From assembly GCA_021797555.1 (NCBI GenBank), contig JAJZZM010000013.1, positions 186,001 to 250,000 of the forward strand: DNA of 64,000 nt. The letters run 5' to 3'. Source of the DNA: Thermoplasmata archaeon. GTDB taxonomy: Archaea; Thermoplasmatota; Thermoplasmata; Thermoplasmatales; Thermoplasmataceae. The translations under genes were made by a program, and so were the position numbers. Positions 33,375-41,159 of this stretch are shown in pieces (position 1 is the first letter of the stretch; each line of letters begins with the position of its first letter). The notes under the pieces were generated by a model, which was not told where the DNA came from, made no database searches, and saw only the letters and a program-made list of their open reading frames with translations.

Positions 33375-34580
33375 TTATATTTTTTGGAATAATACAATAC
33401 GATTTGTATTAGTTCCTTTTTTATTATTATCTACCCCCCATATATTAGAGGTTTTAGTAAATGTTTGCATATTGATAAATGTTGATATATGCCTAAATCC
33501 TAATTCTATACCAATTTTATATACTATTTCACTTAAATCTGCTTTTTTAGTTTCCCCAACTTCAAATGCAACATATCCTCGTATTTTGCTAACTCTGTAA
33601 ATCTCTTTTAATGTTTCTTTAATAAATGATGACCATTTATTTAAATCACTTAATATAGTTATTTTATCTTTTAATTTTGAATAATCATATCCATTAAACC
33701 ATAAGCGAAGCCAATTATCCTTGACATAATTTACTAAATTTATAAAAGGCGGGGAAGTTATTGTTATGTCTACAAAACCATCTTTTAGTTCTTTCAAATT
33801 CCTGCTATCATCTTCTAAAAATATTACATTTTTGGATATATCGAAAAGATTTTTTCTAATATCAGGGCTTATATCTTTTAATAGAGATTTTGATTTTTTC
33901 AAAATTATTCTCTTAACATTTCTATACTCTGGTTTTTGATTTAAGCGTTTATTGATTTTTATTTGTTCCTCTTGCGTAGCTGATTGATTAGGTGGTAAAG
34001 TATATACAGAAAAAAATCCTTTAGAATGCCCTGATAATCTATTCGTGGCTACCATTCTTATCCATTTATCTATATAATCCTCTTTACCTTCTTCTTTTCT
34101 TGCTATCAAATAGTTTTTTAAAGAAATTATTTCTCCTTCAGTTTTTCTTTCATAAAACATTGATAAATCTATATCTGCACTTTCTTTAACATCAAATGAA
34201 ATTTCTGATAATCTATTAGATATATCCTCTATTGTAGGTGGCATTAAACGGGGTTCTGTAAGTATTTTTGATATTGGATTAATATCATTAGATATTGGAA
34301 TTCTACCCAATAATGCACTTTCAATTGCTGTTGTTCCTCTACCAGCAAAAGGATCTAAAACTATACTTTTACTATTAGAATATTTAGATAAAAAAAAATC
34401 AGGTAATTGTGGTTTAAAACATGCTCTATAAGATATTTCTTGTATGCTATTACCATATCTTTGTTTATTGGTCCAAAAACTACCATATACTAATTTTTCT
34501 CCATTCTTGCCTATTTTATAATCATAATTATTAGTATTGATTATAGTAAAACTATCTAATTTACTTTGATTTTCGATCAT
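33375..34580 (-). CDS. DNA methyltransferase (N4-cytosine/N6-adenine type)
   Basis: VLDPFAGRGTTAIESALLGR and ITSPPFINLVNYVKDNWLRLWF motifs. Confidence 0.88.
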   Translation of the reverse strand: MIENQSKLDSFTIINTNNYDYKIGKNGEKLVYGSFWTNKQRYGNSIQEISYRACFKPQLPDFFLSKYSNSKSIVLDPFAGRGTTAIESALLGRIPISNDINPISKILTEPRLMPPTIEDISNRLSEISFDVKESADIDLSMFYERKTEGEIISLKNYLIARKEEGKEDYIDKWIRMVATNRLSGHSKGFFSVYTLPPNQSATQEEQIKINKRLNQKPEYRNVKRIILKKSKSLLKDISPDIRKNLFDISKNVIFLEDDSRNLKELKDGFVDITITSPPFINLVNYVKDNWLRLWFNGYDYSKLKDKITILSDLNKWSSFIKETLKEIYRVSKIRGYVAFEVGETKKADLSEIVYKIGIELGFRHISTFINMQTFTKTSNIWGVDNNKKGTNTNRIVLFQKI

Positions 34581-34807
34581 GCCTCTATCACTCCTTTATA
34601 TCAAACCTGCTTTTTAATTCGCTTTGGATTAACTTGTTATCTGGCATGAGCATTTGCACTTTTAATTTGTAATACCTTATTTTTCTTATAATATTTAATA
34701 ATATTAAATTAAGTTTTATCATATATATAATAGCATTATTAAATAGTTTATAAAATTTAGCATAACAAAATTAAATATTATTAATTATAATAGAAATAGA
34801 GTTTATG

Positions 34808-34898
34808 GCATACGATCCAAGACTTATCTAATATGGTTTTATAACACGCCACAACGGGCTTATTTTTAATGAATCATTATCTTATGGTTAATTTATAC
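34808..34898 (+). repeat. right copy of ~90 bp imperfect direct repeat flanking the R-M genes
   Basis: 24 bp exact core at 34,839-34,862. Confidence 0.85.
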
Positions 34899-34963
34899 AC
34901 ATGCAAAGTGTTTCATTTAAAATAATAATATAAAAGGCAATTTTATGGCTTAAAAACTAATAT

Positions 34964-35213
34964 AAAAATGGTTGTGGGGTCTTGGTTTAAACATAATAAT
35001 AAAAATGGTTGTGGGGTCTGGATCCAGATCAATTTCTTTATTCCTTTTTTTATCTGAACCAAGATGCAAGAACCAAGAACATTTATATCTGGCAATCACA
35101 ATTATTAATTCCTTCTGGTTCTTTTTATTGTTCTGGTTTTTTATTGTTCTGGATCCAGATCCCCCCCATTCCCTTTGTTCTGGATCAAGAACCAAGAACC
35201 CTTTAAAATAAAC
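34964..35213. repeat. GC-richer repeat cluster 'C' (TCTKGRTT-like words, both orientations) ending in CCCTTTAAAA
   Basis: AAAAATGGTTGTGGGGTCT at 34,964 and 35,001; TTCTGG at 35,113/35,131/35,147/35,178; GAACCAAGA at 35,056 and 35,070; AAGAACC at 35,187 and 35,194; core at 35,199-35,208. Confidence 0.7.
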
Positions 35214-35260
35214 CCCTGAACAATATATTCTTATAAACAAGATTATCTGGGCTATCAAAA

Positions 35261-35547
35261 ATAATTACTAATAATTACCAAATAATTACAAAATAATTAC
35301 TTCTGAAACCCTTTAATTCATTAACTCAAAATAACCTTTTCAAAAAAGTAATTATGTAATTATAATTTCTCCCTTCATGTGTAGAAAATAATTTAAATTA
35401 AAAAACCAAAATAAAATTCAAAAAAATATTTTTTTTTGTATAAGGATGATGAAAAAAATAATTACATAATTACTTTTAATGCAAACCCTTTAAAACACTG
35501 GCTTAAAAGAGTAATTATTTTGTAATTATCAATAATTACATAATTAC
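35261..35547. repeat. iteron module A: twelve 8-bp sites of ATAATTAC (or reverse complement GTAATTAT) around two cores
   Basis: Direct words at 35261, 35271, 35282, 35293, 35458, 35466, 35532, 35540; inverted at 35348, 35356, 35511, 35522; cores CCTTTAATTC at 35310 and CCTTTAAAACACTGG at 35487. Confidence 0.9.
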
Positions 35548-35558
35548 TTTTTATAAAA

Positions 35559-35842
35559 ATAGTTAAAAATAGTTAAAGAATAGTTAAAAAATAGTTAAAG
35601 AGAAAATCCTTTAAAACACTACTTCTCTATTATATATTTCAAGTTTTAACTATTTAACCATGAATTCTCCCTATACAAAAAAATAATTTAAAAAATAAAA
35701 ACAAAATAAAAATCAAAATAAAAAAAATATTTCTTATAGGGGGGCAAAAAAGATGGTTAAATAGTTAAAAACGATGGTGAGCCTTTAAAACACTGGCTCC
35801 AAACTTTAACTATTTTTTAACCATCGATGGTTAAATAGTTAA
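35559..35842. repeat. iteron module B: twelve 8-bp sites of ATAGTTAA/ATGGTTAA (or reverse complement) around two cores
   Basis: Direct words at 35559, 35569, 35580, 35591, 35753, 35761, 35827, 35835; inverted at 35646, 35654, 35806, 35817; cores CCTTTAAAACACT at 35608 and CCTTTAAAACACTGG at 35782. Confidence 0.9.
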
Positions 35843-35864
35843 AAATAATTAAAAAAAAATAAAA

Positions 35865-38036
35865 TTATAATCCAAGATCTTCTGGTGATGGGACATTCCC
35901 AGTCCAAATATTAACATTATTCTCGGTTTTCTCAGTTTTAGTCTTGGTTTTAGTTTCCTTTTCAGTCTCTTTTTCATTTAGCATTTCTGCGTATTTATCT
36001 GGCAAAGAACCCTCAATTCCCATATTTCTATTCCCTTCAATATATGTGGTTTTATATACGAATCCATTCCCATCTGCAAAGTTTCTCGCACTCTGGTTTA
36101 TGCCCAGCCCTTTTTTTATAAAGTTAAATCCAGCCACAGTTATCTGGAAGATCCACTTTTTATTGTCTTTATTATCCTCCTCAATTTTAAATTCACTCTG
36201 CATTTCTTTATCCTCGTAAGATAAATTTTTATAACCATCAGAAGAATGCATTGCATCTTCTTTGTTATAATGGAGGCTTAACATCTTTGCAAAGAATTCA
36301 TCGATAATTTCAGGCACTTCTATTTTAGAAACCACAGGAATAAAGTCAGGATTATCCTCAATCCACGCACCAAGCAGTGAAACAACTTTTCTGCCATCAT
36401 CCTCTTTGCGTTTTAATTCCCTGTATTTTTTAACAATGTCATTAATGTTTTTCTTTTTTAATTTATCATATAGCATTCCTCCTGCCATGCTCTTGATTCT
36501 GTTTATAAATTCTTTGCCCTTATCCTGTGTTACCTTATCTATGACATCATTTTTATCAAATACAAACTTATAAATCCTTTTATCCTGTGCTTTTTTCTCC
36601 ATTGCGTCAATATCTTTTATATCCTTTGATTCGGTGTTTCTGGAGAATATAAAGGTTGCAAGAACATCGTAATTTGTTAAAGATTTATCCATATTGCCCC
36701 TTATGTTCTTTCCAGTGGATTTTAATCTTGACATGGATCTCTCATCAAGCAGTGCTTCTTCAATGTATATGGGGAGATTTGTTGCATTTGCAATTGCATG
36801 GTGCCTAAATGAGCTTTTTAATGCATCATCGTTCATCTTTGCCCTGAATATGCCATAATCCATTGCCAGAGCCATATCAATGGTGAAACTCTTGCCAGTA
36901 TCGGATTCTCCAATGGCATCAATTGTTACAAGATAATCTTCAAATCCTATCACGTTTATTATATTTGCACCGATAATGCCATAATATAGTGTTAATTGCT
37001 TGGGTGTCAGCAAATCAATGCCTTCTTTATAAACATTGAAATCCATTTGCCCGATATTTAAACCACTTATCAGGACTTTCTGATAATCCACATCCCTTCT
37101 GGCATAACATTTATCTGGGAATTTAATTATTTCATCCTCAATATAAAATTTGGGTTCTTTGTATTCTCCCTCTTCGATAGGAAGGGCATTAAGGCATTCA
37201 GTGAATAAATTAACATTGCCCGGATAGACAGTTATATTCACAAATTCAGATTTATTAAAGACCTCACCATTAAATTCAATCATATCCACGCCATCAATTT
37301 TAAGCCGTTTTATTTTATCCTGAATAGGTTCACCATCCTGATTTTTCAATGTTATTTTTGTTTTTATATATTTTATGCCGTAGGTGTTTTCAACAATACT
37401 TAAATTGTAAGGATTCTCTTGTTCCCACCCAGCGTATACTGCCGGCTGATTATTCACCCATTTTATTGGTACCCATAAACCTTTGTCTATTTCATTGTTT
37501 ATTTCATTGTTTATATTTTTGATATTTATTTTTTTGTGCAATTTTATTATCTCTCCCCATTCATTTTTTAGCTGGGTTTTTGAATAATGTTTGGCAATTT
37601 CAAAAGCCTCTGACACTTCTGCTTCATTCCAATCTTCTTTATTCAGCAAAATCACAGCCATCACACCATCATCTCTGGAGAATCCCTCCCCGTTTAATAT
37701 AGTAGCCATGTCAGCATTAAGGCTATCCAACTTTTTTAATGAATCCCTTATCAATTTCTTGTAGATTGATTCAACTTCATTATCACTTTTTAGGTCATCA
37801 TTTGGTACTGGTTTTTTCACTGGTGGTTTTTGGTGTTTAAGAGGTTCTGGGTGTGGATATTTTTTCAAAATTTCATCAGCCTTCTTTTTGGCATCTGCTG
37901 TTTTTTTCTTTTCATCAGCCAACCTTATCTTTTCTTCATCAGAAAGTTTAAAGAGATCATCAAGCACATCATTGTCTGGCTTTATATCTGGTTTGCCATC
38001 TTTGATATTTTTTATATCTTTTTTATCTTCTGCCAT
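35865..38036 (-). CDS. putative AAA/helicase-type replication protein of the element
   Basis: Walker A-like TIDAIGESDTGKSFTIDMA, Walker B-like NLPIYIEEALLDE, and FIFSRNTESKDI sensor-like region. Start moved to MAEDKK because GGAGGTGGT lies just upstream. Confidence 0.6.
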   Translation of the reverse strand: MAEDKKDIKNIKDGKPDIKPDNDVLDDLFKLSDEEKIRLADEKKKTADAKKKADEILKKYPHPEPLKHQKPPVKKPVPNDDLKSDNEVESIYKKLIRDSLKKLDSLNADMATILNGEGFSRDDGVMAVILLNKEDWNEAEVSEAFEIAKHYSKTQLKNEWGEIIKLHKKINIKNINNEINNEIDKGLWVPIKWVNNQPAVYAGWEQENPYNLSIVENTYGIKYIKTKITLKNQDGEPIQDKIKRLKIDGVDMIEFNGEVFNKSEFVNITVYPGNVNLFTECLNALPIEEGEYKEPKFYIEDEIIKFPDKCYARRDVDYQKVLISGLNIGQMDFNVYKEGIDLLTPKQLTLYYGIIGANIINVIGFEDYLVTIDAIGESDTGKSFTIDMALAMDYGIFRAKMNDDALKSSFRHHAIANATNLPIYIEEALLDERSMSRLKSTGKNIRGNMDKSLTNYDVLATFIFSRNTESKDIKDIDAMEKKAQDKRIYKFVFDKNDVIDKVTQDKGKEFINRIKSMAGGMLYDKLKKKNINDIVKKYRELKRKEDDGRKVVSLLGAWIEDNPDFIPVVSKIEVPEIIDEFFAKMLSLHYNKEDAMHSSDGYKNLSYEDKEMQSEFKIEEDNKDNKKWIFQITVAGFNFIKKGLGINQSARNFADGNGFVYKTTYIEGNRNMGIEGSLPDKYAEMLNEKETEKETKTKTKTEKTENNVNIWTGNVPSPEDLGL

Positions 38037-38037
38037 T

Positions 38038-38355
38038 TTATACCACCTCCACTGTTGCAATCGCTGATTTTAAAACTATTATGGGCTTCTCTACTTCTCT
38101 GGTTATATTCCCATTAAAAACCTGATTTGTCTTTGTCTTTATGGTCAGATCGTACATGCCAAGATTACTCAGAATCCCTGTTATTTCACGCCCGTTGATT
38201 AATGTAATTTTAAGGTTTTTATTTAATAAAGTTTTATTTAGATCATCTGTGCCATATCGCAAGGGCTTTTGAACTTTATTGCTTTCATTATCTTTAAATA
38301 CTTTTAAATCCTTATTGTTCTTGTTGTTATCCACAACATTGTTATTTTTATACAT
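38038..38355 (-). CDS. Sm/Hfq-like (LSm fold) protein
   Basis: LLNKNLKITLINGREITGILSNLGMYDLTIKT...KPIIVLKSAIATVEVV resembles Sm1/Sm2 of Hfq/LSm; preceded by AGAGGTGA. Confidence 0.6.
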   Translation of the reverse strand: MYKNNNVVDNNKNNKDLKVFKDNESNKVQKPLRYGTDDLNKTLLNKNLKITLINGREITGILSNLGMYDLTIKTKTNQVFNGNITREVEKPIIVLKSAIATVEVV

Positions 38356-38362
38356 TTTTTTT

Positions 38363-38509
38363 TCACCTCTTTTCTTTTGCCAGGTTCCACAATAAAGAAA
38401 ACTTCGCTAAAAACTCTGCCTCTGTCATCTGTGATGGTTCTGACATTATTATGGCTTTTAATTTCTCGTCATTTTTTGCAATTTCTCGAAGTGGTTTTAA
38501 ATCTATCAT
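38363..38509 (-). CDS. small ORF in the same operon (48 aa)
   Basis: MIDLKPLREIAKNDEKLKAIIMSEPSQMTEAEFLAKFSLLWNLAKEKR; start overlaps the upstream AbrB stop (ATGA); not in the ORF track. Confidence 0.6.
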   Translation of the reverse strand: MIDLKPLREIAKNDEKLKAIIMSEPSQMTEAEFLAKFSLLWNLAKEKR

Positions 38510-38715
38510 TGATTCCAGGCCTCCTCTTCTGATGGTGCCACTGGCTTCCTGAATGTCAGTAACAAACCATTTCTTTTGAGTTCGAAAATCGCGATATCGT
38601 CCTTCTCTATACCTTTTGCACGCATGTAATCTTTTGGAAGCACGATATACATGCTCCCAGAGAGTTTACGTACGTTACACTTCCAAAACATCTTCTCTTG
38701 ACTCATTGTCATCAA
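38506..38715 (-). CDS. SpoVT/AbrB-type swapped-hairpin DNA-binding protein
   Basis: VRKLSGSMYIVLPKDYMRAKGIEKDDIAIFELKRNGLLLTFRK. Confidence 0.75.
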   Translation of the reverse strand: MMTMSQEKMFWKCNVRKLSGSMYIVLPKDYMRAKGIEKDDIAIFELKRNGLLLTFRKPVAPSEEEAWNQ

Positions 38716-38739
38716 ATCTTTAACAGAAATATACTAATG

Positions 38740-38805
38740 TATTTATTCGCATTAAAATGCTTACATATGAATAAATATATATAAGTGTTAAACATATGTT
38801 AAACA
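38740..38805. promoter_or_regulatory. divergent promoter/operator: inverted repeat TATTTATTC/GAATAAATA and tandem TGTTAAACA x2
   Basis: Arms at 38740-38748 and 38769-38777; TGTTAAACA at 38786 and 38797 (11 bp apart), directly before ATG 38806. Confidence 0.55.
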
Positions 38806-39432
38806 ATGAGTAGTCAGGGAAGACGTGAAAAACTTAAAACCGTTGAGACATTGGTATCATTGTTATTGGCAAATCCAACACTTACAAGAAAGGATATTCT
38901 GGATTTAATGATGGGAAAAAGGCAGGATGCTATTCCAGAATGGCTAAAATTTTCAGGTAAGGATGGAAAACTGAGACCACTAACAAGGCAATCGGTTTAC
39001 AAAGCTCTTGATTTCCTTAGAGATTCAGGGATTCTACATGAAGAATACAATACAATAGGGAGGATAAAGATGCTTGAATCCAATCCCAAAGGGATAAAAA
39101 TTAATAAATATACCATAAAAAGTGTAATTTTAAGCATTGATATGGATCAGGTAAGGAAAAAATACAGGGAATTGTGGATTCAGGGGTTCAGGCAATCAGT
39201 AAATTTTAATGTGCTGTCTGAAAAGGCTAAAAAAATGGCAATAGAACAGATGGGGAGGAGGTTTAATGTTATCAATGCTCTGGATGTGGAAGAAGAGGCT
39301 GAACAAATGGATTTTATAAATAAAAATATGGATGATAATGGTGTCTTAACCTATATGCATCTTCAGGATTTTGACACTGTAATGGAATACCTCAAGATGT
39401 ATGAAAAAAATGCTGATAAATTTATATTATAA
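38806..39432 (+). CDS. winged-helix DNA-binding protein (element regulator)
   Basis: ETLVSLLLANPTLTRKDILDLM...RQSVYKALDFLRDSGILHEEY. Confidence 0.6.
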   Translation: MSSQGRREKLKTVETLVSLLLANPTLTRKDILDLMMGKRQDAIPEWLKFSGKDGKLRPLTRQSVYKALDFLRDSGILHEEYNTIGRIKMLESNPKGIKINKYTIKSVILSIDMDQVRKKYRELWIQGFRQSVNFNVLSEKAKKMAIEQMGRRFNVINALDVEEEAEQMDFINKNMDDNGVLTYMHLQDFDTVMEYLKMYEKNADKFIL

Positions 39433-39511
39433 TAAAAAAAATAAGCCTCCAAACTTGCGATTTAAGGCTTATTCAATATAGCAATGGTATAAATTATGAG
39501 CTGGATCAACA

Positions 39512-40834
39512 TTAAGAATATTCCACGATAACACGATCATTGCCCAGTGCCATTTTAACAGTAAAACCTGCGTTTATGTATTCCTCAACCTGATCAATAG
39601 GTATTACCTTCTGTTTATGCGTTTTGCCCAATTCATCCTTGTCCTTTTCAATCTGGGCAGTTATATCTATTTGCTTGGCACCAAACAATTTATCACGTGC
39701 CATCTTGGTTATTTCATCGGCATTCAGATCAAGAAGCTTGTTTTTAGTAATTTCCTCATCACTAAAACCTGCCATCATTAAAAGCTGTGTTCTAAATTTA
39801 ACTTCTATCTCATCTTCGGTCATGCCCTTCCTCTCGGTTTCAAGGTATTTGGTGGATTTAAGATAAGCAGACCTCATGGATTCAACCATATCAGAGGATA
39901 GCAACCTTTCAGTTGTATAAGTATGCTCTATATCACCTTTGTGCCCCATAAAAAAGGTTCTGTAATCACGTGTAATAAGCCTCTCATCCTGTGCCCTCAG
40001 CAGTCTGGAAGCAAAATAAGGTCTAAGATCGTATGGTCTGTTATCATATCCCGCAGTTCTTATTGCCTTTCTAATAAGCTCAGATACCTTAGTCCTTGAT
40101 ATAAATCCATTATGCCTTAAGGCTAATTTGGAATAGGTCAGGAGTGGTGAATTCTCATTTAGTTCTTCACCTTGATTAATCCTTTCATTTAAATACAAGG
40201 CAATATAATTGCATCCTTCCTGACCAAGAAAAGTAAAATATTCATTTCTCTTTTTAGATATTGTTTTCCTGATCGTAATCTTGGCAGGTATTTTCTCAAA
40301 TTTCACACCATTGCGATCTATTATTAATCCCTCTATATCATTAAGTCTTATCCCATCAGTTCCAGATTCATTGCCAAGGCTCTGTATTCTTATTCCAGAA
40401 AAGGCAACCATGCCAATTGCCACCCTTCCCCTTGGATCAGATGCATTTAATACCTTTCTAAGATCTTCCTGTGAAAATATCTGCTTCCCCTCCAGAGTGG
40501 GAGTTGAATCACTGTCCTTTACTTTTAAATTCATTGATAGTTTTATGCCGTTAAATGAAAGCCATGATTTAACGGCTTTAATATTGCCTTTGATATAGCC
40601 TCCTGCATAATTTTTATCCTCCATGTCTGATATATAATCCCTAAGCATGTCAATTAACTGCCTATCCTTCATTTTCAACAATTTGAAAGGATCAACCCCG
40701 ATGGAAGTGCAAAATAAACCTAATCTTCTCAAATACACTTTTGCAGTTGTTTCAGAACCTCTTCTTAATTCCTTATACCACCTTGCAATTTCCTTATTTT
40801 TTCTAATTTCTTGATATTTTTCCTTCCTTGCCAT
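39512..40834 (-). CDS. tyrosine recombinase / integrase (intact)
   Basis: N-terminal SAM-like region; GMVAFSGIRIQSLGNE; YDLRPYFASRLLRAQDERLITRDYRTFFMGHKGDIEHTYT catalytic region; adjacent to attR. Confidence 0.85.
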   Translation of the reverse strand: MARKEKYQEIRKNKEIARWYKELRRGSETTAKVYLRRLGLFCTSIGVDPFKLLKMKDRQLIDMLRDYISDMEDKNYAGGYIKGNIKAVKSWLSFNGIKLSMNLKVKDSDSTPTLEGKQIFSQEDLRKVLNASDPRGRVAIGMVAFSGIRIQSLGNESGTDGIRLNDIEGLIIDRNGVKFEKIPAKITIRKTISKKRNEYFTFLGQEGCNYIALYLNERINQGEELNENSPLLTYSKLALRHNGFISRTKVSELIRKAIRTAGYDNRPYDLRPYFASRLLRAQDERLITRDYRTFFMGHKGDIEHTYTTERLLSSDMVESMRSAYLKSTKYLETERKGMTEDEIEVKFRTQLLMMAGFSDEEITKNKLLDLNADEITKMARDKLFGAKQIDITAQIEKDKDELGKTHKQKVIPIDQVEEYINAGFTVKMALGNDRVIVEYS

Positions 40835-40887
40835 GTATAATATAATACGTATACCTTATTAATATTTTTCATACGCAATAGCGTACT

Positions 40888-40903
40888 AATACCGGCGGGC
40901 TCA
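40888..40903 (+). repeat. attR (AATACCGGCGGGCTCA)
   Basis: 12 bp exact match to the 3' end of tRNA-Arg. Confidence 0.75.
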
Positions 40904-40957
40904 TACTATTTATGATTTAAACCATTTTTATTTTATATGCTATGATATAAGTTTAAC

Positions 40958-41092
40958 CTATTTGCTCACGCCAGTTATCCTGTGTAAAAATAAACGCTTT
41001 TCTGCAACGCATAACGGACAATACAGAATTTTTATAGTATAATCTTTACACAATGCCTGTTTAAAAATTTCTTTTGAATTATCAATTTTCAT
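40958..41092 (-). CDS. small protein with CPLC motif (44 aa)
   Basis: MKIDNSKEIFKQALCKDYTIKILYCPLCVAEKRLFLHRITGVSK; read directly, not in the ORF track. Confidence 0.45.
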   Translation of the reverse strand: MKIDNSKEIFKQALCKDYTIKILYCPLCVAEKRLFLHRITGVSK

Positions 41093-41159
41093 TATAGAAT
41101 TATGTCTATTCAAAGGTTATGCTATATAATACTATGCCAAAAAACCGGATTTTTTAATA

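Larger units (their letters stand above)
30436..40903. mobile_element. Integrated plasmid/virus-like element at tRNA-Arg(CCG)
   Basis: att repeat at both ends, intact integrase adjacent to attR, replication-type genes, R-M pair, iteron-like repeats. Confidence 0.82.

Noticed and set aside
35153-35170. GGATCCAGATCCCCCCC as vector/linker contamination
   Set aside because: GGATCC-type words recur several times in cluster C as part of its own repeat word, so a cloning artefact is unnecessary.
34964-35213. Cluster C as a third copy with the same geometry as A and B
   Set aside because: Word positions do not fall at the A/B offsets from its core; only the core and the idea of clustered words are shared.
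34950-35258. 102-aa minus-strand ORF as a real protein
   Set aside because: It lies entirely over the repeat cluster and its peptide repeats (DPDP, GSGS) are translated repeats; no recognisable domain.
35261-35842. CRISPR array
   Set aside because: Repeats are 8 bp at 8-11 bp spacing in both orientations, with no spacer-like unique segments of constant length and no cas genes.
35261-35842. Mere AT-rich low complexity
   Set aside because: The 12-to-12 collinear positions with fixed offsets and conserved cores are not expected from composition alone.
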